DNA of 56,232 bases, from the NCBI GenBank assembly GCA_030685015.1, contig JAUXWS010000054.1, positions 1-56,232 on the forward strand, given 5' to 3'. Under the pieces are notes generated by a model. It was not told the origin of the DNA. It worked only from the letters and a program-made list of their open reading frames with translations, and searched no databases. Position 1 is the first letter of the stretch, and each line of letters opens with the position of its first letter. The stretch is from a bacterium. GTDB taxonomy: Bacteria; CAIWAD01. This document shows positions 51,447 through 56,232 of this stretch, in pieces. A program made the position numbers and the translations under genes.

Positions 51447-52144
51447 AGGGTGTGCAGCGTCTCGACGGCGCCGGCCAGGGAGCGGAAGACGACCCCCCCG
51501 TCCGCGCTGCCCAGGGTGGCGGCGGCGGCGCGCTCGGGATGGGGCATCATGCCCAGCACATTTCCCTGGCCGCCCAGGATGCCGGCGATGTTCTGCAGGC
51601 TGCCGTTGGGGTTGGCCTCGGCCGTGGCGCGGCCTTCGGCGTCGCAGTAGCGGAAAAGGATGCGGCGCTCCTCCTCAAGCTGGTCCAGCTCCTGGGGCGA
51701 GCAGACGTAGCGGCCGCCATGATGGGCGATGGGCAGCTTGAGGACGGTCTGGCGGTCCAGGGCCAGCGTGAAGGGCGTGTCCCGGCGCTCCACCTTGAGA
51801 TGGACGTCCCGGCAGAGGAAGCGCAGGCCCGTGTTCGTCATGAGGGCGCCGGGGAGCAAGCCGGACTCGCACAGGATCTGGAAGCCGTTGCAGATGCCCA
51901 GCACCAGCCCGCCCCGCCTTACGTGGGCCTGCACGTCCTGCATGACGGGGCTGACCGCCGCGATGGCGCCGGTGCGCAGGTAGTCGCCGTAGGAGAAGCC
52001 GCCCGGCAGGACGATGAGATCCAGCCCGTCCTCGATGCGATCCTTGTGCCACAGCATGCGGCAGTGGGCGCCCAGCAGTTCCAGGGCCCAGCGGGTGTCG
52101 GCGTCGCAGTTGGAACCCGGGAAGACGACGATGCCGGCCTTCAC
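51443..52144 (-). CDS. purQ: Phosphoribosylformylglycinamidine synthase subunit PurQ
   Basis: 233 residues from a GTG at 52144, which overlaps the purS stop (GTGA). Glutaminase subunit supplying ammonia to PurL in purine synthesis. Class I amidotransferase triad: nucleophile Cys in LVLGICNGFQIL, and the His and Glu in GMMPHPERAA. N-terminal GIVVFPGSNCDADT and LPGGFSYGDYLRTGAIA are typical. The separate purS-purQ arrangement implies a small-type PurL encoded elsewhere. Confidence 0.97.
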   Translation of the reverse strand: MKAGIVVFPGSNCDADTRWALELLGAHCRMLWHKDRIEDGLDLIVLPGGFSYGDYLRTGAIAAVSPVMQDVQAHVRRGGLVLGICNGFQILCESGLLPGALMTNTGLRFLCRDVHLKVERRDTPFTLALDRQTVLKLPIAHHGGRYVCSPQELDQLEEERRILFRYCDAEGRATAEANPNGSLQNIAGILGGQGNVLGMMPHPERAAAATLGSADGGVVFRSLAGAVETLHTL

Positions 52145-52419
52145 GCGCCGGCCTCCCCCGCCGGCGGATCGGGCAGGGTCAGGTAGGTGGCCGTCCACGA
52201 CTCGGTGTTGGGGTTGACCAACAGGCGCCGGCAGATCTGCTCCACTTCGCGCTCCACCTCCCCCTGGTCGGCGCCGTGGAAATCAAGGGTGACGAACTTG
52301 CCCACGCGGCAGGCGTGGGCGGCCGCGAAGCCCAGGCTGGCCAGGGCGTGGAGGACGGTCTGGCCCTGGGGATCCAGGATGGAGGCCTTGGGCATGATGC
52401 GGATGTGGGCTTGAATCAC
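52141..52419 (-). CDS. purS: Phosphoribosylformylglycinamidine synthase subunit PurS
   Basis: 92 residues from a GTG at 52419, with GGAG five bases upstream. Structural subunit bridging PurL and PurQ. The family pattern is clear: ILDPQGQTVLHALASLGF, then RVGKFVTLDF and ICRRLLVNPNTESWTA. It follows pssA by 46 bases and is coupled to purQ. Confidence 0.95.
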   Translation of the reverse strand: MIQAHIRIMPKASILDPQGQTVLHALASLGFAAAHACRVGKFVTLDFHGADQGEVEREVEQICRRLLVNPNTESWTATYLTLPDPPAGEAGA

Positions 52420-52465
52420 AACGACTCCAGGTTTCGGCCAGCCGGACGGGCGGCGGCCGGGACTG

Positions 52466-53257
52466 TCAGAAGTGGGTCTTGTCCGTCCACTCCTCCTCGT
52501 CCGCCTCGTCCTCGTCCAGCGTCGGGGCCGGATCCTGGCGCAGGTGGCGGATGATCGAGTAGGCCAGGTAGAATGCGGCGGCGGGGAAGAGCGCCTTGGC
52601 CTGCAGGAACATGACGCTGCCCAGGATGGCCACCAGCAGCAGGAGGCGGGTCAGGTTGCGGCTGCCCTGGCGGAGGCTGAAGTAGGGCATCCCCTCGAAG
52701 CGCACGCGGCTGACCATGAGGAAGGAGGCGAGCAGGGTGAGGGGCAGCAGGCCCTGGCTCCAGACCTCGTCGAAGAGGTCGAGGCAGAAGAGGACATAGG
52801 AGGCGATGAGGCCGGCCGCCGCGGGAATGGGCAGGCCGGCGAAAAGGGCGCTCTTCTTCTCCTCCACCGAGGTCTCCACGTTGAAGCGGGCCAGGCGGTA
52901 GCAGCCGAAGGTGAGCGGCATGGCGGAGATGAGGAAGCCGGCCAGGGCGAAGAGGGGGCCGCGCTCGCCCCAGGCGGAGAAGTGCAGGGTATAAAGCAGG
53001 ACCGAGGGCGCCAGGCCGAAGGAGACGGCGTCGGAGAGGCTGTCCAGCTCCTTGCCGAACTGGCTCTGGTGCCCGATGGCCCGCGCCAGCTTGCCGTCCA
53101 TGGCGTCCAGCATGGCGGCGATGAGGATGAACCAGGCCGCCTGGGCCGGCCCGCCGCCCAGGCCCTGGGACCAGCGGATGAGGCTGGCCACGGCGGCGAA
53201 GCCGAACACCACGTTGAGGAAGGTGATGAGGTTGGGCAGACGCGCCAGTTGGCTCAT
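52466..53257 (-). CDS. pssA: CDP-diacylglycerol--serine O-phosphatidyltransferase
   Basis: 263 residues from the ATG at 53257, which overlaps the psd stop (ATGA) and has GGGAG seven bases upstream. An ATG six bases earlier is less well placed. Integral membrane CDP-alcohol phosphatidyltransferase. The catalytic motif DGxxAR...G...D...D is intact in MDGKLARAIGHQSQFGKELDSLSDAVSFG. About eight hydrophobic helices; an acidic C-terminal tail (DEDEADEEEW). It makes phosphatidylserine, which the adjacent psd product decarboxylates to phosphatidylethanolamine. Confidence 0.95.
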   Translation of the reverse strand: MSQLARLPNLITFLNVVFGFAAVASLIRWSQGLGGGPAQAAWFILIAAMLDAMDGKLARAIGHQSQFGKELDSLSDAVSFGLAPSVLLYTLHFSAWGERGPLFALAGFLISAMPLTFGCYRLARFNVETSVEEKKSALFAGLPIPAAAGLIASYVLFCLDLFDEVWSQGLLPLTLLASFLMVSRVRFEGMPYFSLRQGSRNLTRLLLLVAILGSVMFLQAKALFPAAAFYLAYSIIRHLRQDPAPTLDEDEADEEEWTDKTHF

Positions 53258-53925
53258 GTCCATTCTCCCAGGATGCTTTCGCCGGCCTTCACGCGCTGGC
53301 CGGTCCTCAGGTCCACCCGCACGGCGGCGGGCAGGAAGTGGTCCATGCGCGAGCCCAGCTTGATGATGCCGTAGCGCTGGCCGCGCTCCAGCCGCTGTCC
53401 GGGCTCCACGCTGCAGACGACGCGACGCGCCAGGAAGCCGGCGATCTGCCGCTGGGCCGTGCGGCGCCCCGCCTCGTCCTCGATCACGAGCAGGCAGGCC
53501 TCGTTCAGCTCGGACGACTTCTCGTGGAAGGCCATCAGGTACTTGCCCGGGCGGTAGTCCACGGCCGCCACCCGCCCCGCCGCCGCCACCCGGTTGACGT
53601 GCACGTCGAGGGGACTCATGAAGATGCTGACCTGGGTGCCGGGGCCGCCCAGCTCGGGGATGTGCTCGCGCCGCAGCACCTGGATCACCCGGCCGTCCGC
53701 GCCGGCCAGGAGCGCCCCGGGCGGGGCCGTCGCCCGCCGCTCTGGGTCGCGGTAGAACCACATGAGAAAGAGGGCGGCGAGGAAGACAAGCAGGCCGGGC
53801 ACATGCATCAGGGCCCGCGGAAAGCAGTGCAGGAAGGCCATGCCCAAATCGCCCAGCACGAGCAGGAGGACGCTCAGGGTGAGCAGGCGCAAAATGGGTG
53901 GATGTCCGGCGGAGTGGATGATCAT
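53254..53925 (-). CDS. psd: Phosphatidylserine decarboxylase (short type)
   Basis: 223 residues from the ATG at 53925, which overlaps the purC stop (TGATG). Pyruvoyl-dependent enzyme producing phosphatidylethanolamine. Two N-terminal hydrophobic helices (about 10-28 and 40-57) precede FYRDPERRATAPPGALLAGADGRV, VSIFMSPLDVHVNRVAA and KYLMAFHEKSSELNEACLLV. The self-cleavage Gly-Ser is in GIIKLGSRMDHFLP. It is the archaeal/short Psd-B form without the long N-terminal region, and is paired with pssA as in many bacteria. Confidence 0.95.
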   Translation of the reverse strand: MIIHSAGHPPILRLLTLSVLLLVLGDLGMAFLHCFPRALMHVPGLLVFLAALFLMWFYRDPERRATAPPGALLAGADGRVIQVLRREHIPELGGPGTQVSIFMSPLDVHVNRVAAAGRVAAVDYRPGKYLMAFHEKSSELNEACLLVIEDEAGRRTAQRQIAGFLARRVVCSVEPGQRLERGQRYGIIKLGSRMDHFLPAAVRVDLRTGQRVKAGESILGEWT

Positions 53926-54620
53926 CAGCCCAGCACCTTCTCCAGCACGTCCCGGTAGGCGGCCTCGGCGCCGGCCAGTCCGGAGCGCATGCAGTCCGAG
54001 TCGTACTTGCGGCGCGTGCGGCGGTCCCACAGGCGGCAGGTGTCCGGGCTGATCTCGTCGCCCAGGAGCAGGCCCCCCTGGGTGCGCCCGAACTCCAGCT
54101 CCACGTCCACCAGCAGGATGTCGCGGCGGTCGAAGAAACTGCGCAGCACGGCGTTGATCTTTGTCGCCAGGCGGTCCACGCAGCGCAGCTCCTCCTCGCT
54201 GGCCAGGTGGAAGGCCTGGCAGTGGCTTGGGTTGACGGGCACCGCCTCCTGGCCGGGACGCTTGTAGAACAGCTCGAGGATGGGCACGTCCAGCACCTGG
54301 CCCTCCGGCACGCCGAAGCGGGCGGTAAGGTCGGCGGCGGCGATGCTGCGCACCAGGACAGTCAAGGGCAGCATCTCCAGGCGGCGCACTTTCATCCGGT
54401 TCTCGCCCGTCATGCCCAGGAAGTGGTGGCCGATGTTGTAGCTCTCCAGGTAGCGGAAGACCGCCTCGGAGAAGCGGGCACAGAGGGCGCCCTTGCCCTT
54501 GAAGGGCGCCTTGAGACGCCCGTCGGGCAGCACGGCCTGATCGAGGAATTCGATCTCCAGGGTGCCGGGGCCGTCCTCGTGGAGTCGCTTCGTCCGATGT
54601 GTCACGCCGCTCTTGCCCAC
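53925..54620 (-). CDS. purC: Phosphoribosylaminoimidazole-succinocarboxamide synthase
   Basis: 231 residues from the GTG at 54620, which has GGGAGG four bases upstream. The first ATG in frame (54659) would add 13 residues but has no clear ribosome site and lies inside repeat copy C. Ligates aspartate to CAIR in purine synthesis. Motifs: THRTKRLHEDGPGTLEIEF (ATP loop), VRSIAAADLTARFGVPEG, LELFYKR, LVDVELEFGR and ISPDTCRLWDRRT. First gene of a purC-psd-pssA-purS-purQ-tatC run in which purine and phospholipid genes alternate. Confidence 0.95.
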   Translation of the reverse strand: MGKSGVTHRTKRLHEDGPGTLEIEFLDQAVLPDGRLKAPFKGKGALCARFSEAVFRYLESYNIGHHFLGMTGENRMKVRRLEMLPLTVLVRSIAAADLTARFGVPEGQVLDVPILELFYKRPGQEAVPVNPSHCQAFHLASEEELRCVDRLATKINAVLRSFFDRRDILLVDVELEFGRTQGGLLLGDEISPDTCRLWDRRTRRKYDSDCMRSGLAGAEAAYRDVLEKVLG

Positions 54621-54650
54621 GCCGCCTCCCGTCCTTGGCTCCTTGCGCCG

Positions 54651-54822
54651 TGCGGACATGGCCGCTTCGCTGTCTTCATCGCCCCTGCCGGCCTGGATCC
54701 TCCGCCGCTTGCCCGTCCATGCCGCCGGGACGCGCCGCGAAATCTCGGACAACCGGTCCCGCCATGGGCACGCGCGCCTTCGGCGCGGATCCCGGCAAAG
54801 GCCCAAGCCCGACAGGCTGCTA
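54651..54822 (+). repeat. Dispersed inverted-repeat element, copy C
   Basis: About 172 bp filling most of the gap between the HtrA-type gene and purC. The left part, GCGGACATGGCCGCTTCGCTG and GTCTTCATCGCCCC (54652-54685), and the right part, GCGCGGATCCCGGCAAAGGCCCAAGCCCGACAGGCTGCTAAC (54783 on, given here as one block of conserved end), match copies A and B in the same orientation. The right terminal TAGCAGCC (minus strand) provides the stop codon of the protease gene at 54820-54822. The interior contains a CGCGCC-TTC-GGCGCG hairpin (54773-54787) not found in B. Confidence 0.75.
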
Positions 54823-56061
54823 ACGTCCCTGCCGCGCGCCGGGCGCGTTCCCCGTCGGCGGGGCCTTCCCCGTCTGCGGGGCCTGGCCCGCCCGCATGGC
54901 GATGGTCAACACCTTGCCCTCGCGAAAGACCTCGAGCAGGACCCGGTCGCCCACCTTCACGTCGGTGTCCGCGATGATCTCCTTGATGCTCGCCGTCGTC
55001 TTGACAAGACGGCCGTTCAGCTTGATCAGGATGTCGTGCACTTGCACGCCGGCCTGCGAGGCCGGACTGCTGTCGGCCAGCTCCACGACCAGCACGCCGC
55101 CCTGGCCGCGATAGCCCAGGGCCTGGGCCATCTTGCGGTTGAGGTCGCGGATCCAGATGCCGGTCCAGATGTTGCGGTCCACGAAACCGTGGTCCTGCAG
55201 GTCGCCGATGATGGCCTTGACCCGGTTGACGGGAATGGCGAATCCCAGGCCCACGCTGCCGCCGCTGCGGCTGTAGATCATCGTGTTCATGCCGATGGCC
55301 TGCCCCAGCGCGTTGACCAGCGGTCCCCCCGAGTTGCCGGGGTTGATCGCGGCGTCCGTCTGCAGCATGCCGATGTAGACGCGCTCGTCGTTCTGGGCGC
55401 CGAAATCGCGGTCGGTGGCGCTCACCACGCCCACCGTCACGCTGGGGCTGGCGCTGGAGAAGAGACCGTAGGGATTGCCCACGGCGATGGCCCACTCCCC
55501 GATCAGCACCTCGTCGGAATCCCCCAGGGCCAGGACGGGATAGCCCTCGCCGTCCAGGTCGAGCAGGGCGATGTCCGAGTTGTAGTCCGCCCCCACCAGC
55601 CTGGCATTGACCTCGCGCCCGTCGGGCAGGGTGACGACGATCTTGCTGGCGCGGTGCACGACGTGCTCGTTGGTGACGCAGAGGCCGTCGGCGCTGATGA
55701 TGAAGCCGGATCCCAGGTTCTGCACCGGGTGCTCGATGACGCGGTCGGGGAAGAACTGGCCCCAGAAGGGGTCGCGGCTGAAGGGGCTGCGCTCGATGTA
55801 GCGCTCCACCTGCACCACGTTGATGCCCACCACCGCCGGCTCGGCCGCGGCCACCGCCCGCGTGATGGCCGTGTGGCGCGTTCGTGTGACTCCGTCCTGG
55901 ACCAGGGCCGTGACCGCGTCCCCGCCCTCCTGGCCGGCCGCTTCGAAAGCGCCGGGTGTCTGGGCCCGCATGGGCGTGAGGGCGCGCAGCAGGACCAGCC
56001 CCAGCACCATGCCCAGGGCCAGCCAGACGCCCTCCACCAACCGCTGCACGGCCTTCCTCAT
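54820..56061 (-). CDS. HtrA/DegP-family trypsin-like serine protease (S1C) with one PDZ domain
   Basis: 413 residues. Membrane-anchored (residues 12-30) periplasmic protease/chaperone. Catalytic His in CVTNEHVVHRASKIV, Asp in ADYNSDIALLDL and Ser in AAINPGNSGGPLVNALG, all intact; VGNPYG and GLGFAIPVN are typical. A single PDZ domain (about 300-390, GGVLVVELADSSPASQAGVQVHDILIKLNG) follows. The last 24 residues are a low-complexity G-x-A-P-x-T-G tail encoded by tandem palindromes (54850-54863, 54868-54881). The stop codon lies in the terminal repeat of element copy C. Confidence 0.95.
   Translation of the reverse strand: MRKAVQRLVEGVWLALGMVLGLVLLRALTPMRAQTPGAFEAAGQEGGDAVTALVQDGVTRTRHTAITRAVAAAEPAVVGINVVQVERYIERSPFSRDPFWGQFFPDRVIEHPVQNLGSGFIISADGLCVTNEHVVHRASKIVVTLPDGREVNARLVGADYNSDIALLDLDGEGYPVLALGDSDEVLIGEWAIAVGNPYGLFSSASPSVTVGVVSATDRDFGAQNDERVYIGMLQTDAAINPGNSGGPLVNALGQAIGMNTMIYSRSGGSVGLGFAIPVNRVKAIIGDLQDHGFVDRNIWTGIWIRDLNRKMAQALGYRGQGGVLVVELADSSPASQAGVQVHDILIKLNGRLVKTTASIKEIIADTDVKVGDRVLLEVFREGKVLTIAMRAGQAPQTGKAPPTGNAPGARQGR
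54850..54881. repeat. Two tandem 14-base palindromic units at the 3' end of the HtrA-type gene
   Basis: CCCCGTCGGCGGGG (54850-54863) and CCCCGTCTGCGGGG (54868-54881) are separated by CCTT. Each can form a 5-bp CCCCG/CGGGG stem with a 4-base loop. They encode the APPTGNAP-like tail of the protease and sit about 30 bases before its stop. Confidence 0.65.
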
Positions 56062-56232
56062 GGCTGCCTGTCCTCCTTGGGCGCCGGCCTGCTCAGAGCT
56101 TGTGAATCAATTGCGACCCCCGATCCTGCTCCTCGATCGCGTGGTGGATCGCAGCAGCCACATCACGACGTTGCGTCCCTTATGTGATCACCTGGTGCTC
56201 CTCTTGCGTCATGGTCCAGGCAGACGTGTGCC
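56062..56232. other. Right-edge sequence without an identified gene
   Basis: 171 bases upstream of the HtrA-type gene. GGAGG precedes its ATG at a usable distance (AAGGAGGACAGGCAGCC). On the minus strand a frame open from the edge ends in TAA at 56180-56182 (…WTMTQEEHQVIT). It could be the last dozen codons of a gene outside the window, but this cannot be decided from so few codons. Confidence 0.3.

Noticed and set aside
56180-56232. Possible end of another minus-strand gene at the right edge
   Set aside because: Only about 16 codons are visible and no family signal can be seen. It is noted as an edge region only.

Overview
The window is a GC-rich (roughly two-thirds G+C), gene-dense bacterial chromosome segment of 56,232 bases with about 56 protein genes, almost all on the minus strand. 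No tRNA, rRNA, CRISPR array, phage gene or transposase gene is visible. The outer-surface proteins point to the FCB side of the bacterial tree, near lineages such as Delongbacteria, Krumholzibacteria, Eisenbacteria or Fibrobacterota. The evidence is C-terminal PNPFNP-type sorting domains, a GWxTD protein, a GIN-domain (DUF2807) protein and an ExbB-ExbD-ExbD-TonB module. The assignment is inferred from gene content only.

Layout, left to right. 1-3.8 kb: a truncated secreted subtilisin and a tonB-exbD-exbD-exbB operon, which is transcribed from right to left like nearly everything else. 3.8-10.2 kb: an S41 C-terminal processing protease, dprA, and a large secreted beta-helix protein with a sorting domain. 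10.2-15.7 kb: a HEAT-repeat protein, an uncharacterised 178-residue protein and a C-terminally extended acetate kinase form one overlapping operon, preceded by a secreted parvulin. 15.7-22.3 kb: an RNA and translation block, aspS - phoH - ybeY - CNNM/CorC - unknown - PIN-PhoH. 22.3-27.6 kb: rpsU, and the divergent plus-strand genes for a rhomboid protease, rsmE and an active/inactive pair of M16 peptidases. 27.7-30.2 kb: transketolase and a peculiar SGNH/sorting-domain chimera.

30.3-36.8 kb: a complete chemosensory operon, cheA - cheY - cheX - cheW - cheY - cheB - cheR - pilZ, behind a sigma-28-like promoter. It has no chemoreceptor gene here. CheA carries a two-copy MshEN-like segment and two CheW domains, and the last gene is a PilZ protein with an intact c-di-GMP motif, so the pathway may be wired to c-di-GMP. 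37-42.2 kb: a GIN-domain protein, then rpmA, rplU, RNase G, a tiny membrane protein, a deoxynucleoside kinase, folK and folB. 42.2-47.1 kb: an ABC-2 exporter with a BrkB/YihY membrane protein between its ATPase and permease genes, and a GWxTD protein. 47-56.1 kb: smc, tatC, purQ, purS, pssA, psd, purC and an HtrA-type protease.

The most unusual non-coding signal is a dispersed element of about 155-185 bp with imperfect terminal inverted repeats. It is present three times, always in the same orientation, and its copies occupy most of the long intergenic gaps (about 9.99-10.15, 36.93-37.11 and 54.65-54.82 kb). The third copy supplies the stop codon of the HtrA gene and abuts the start of purC. 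I recognise no named family for it.
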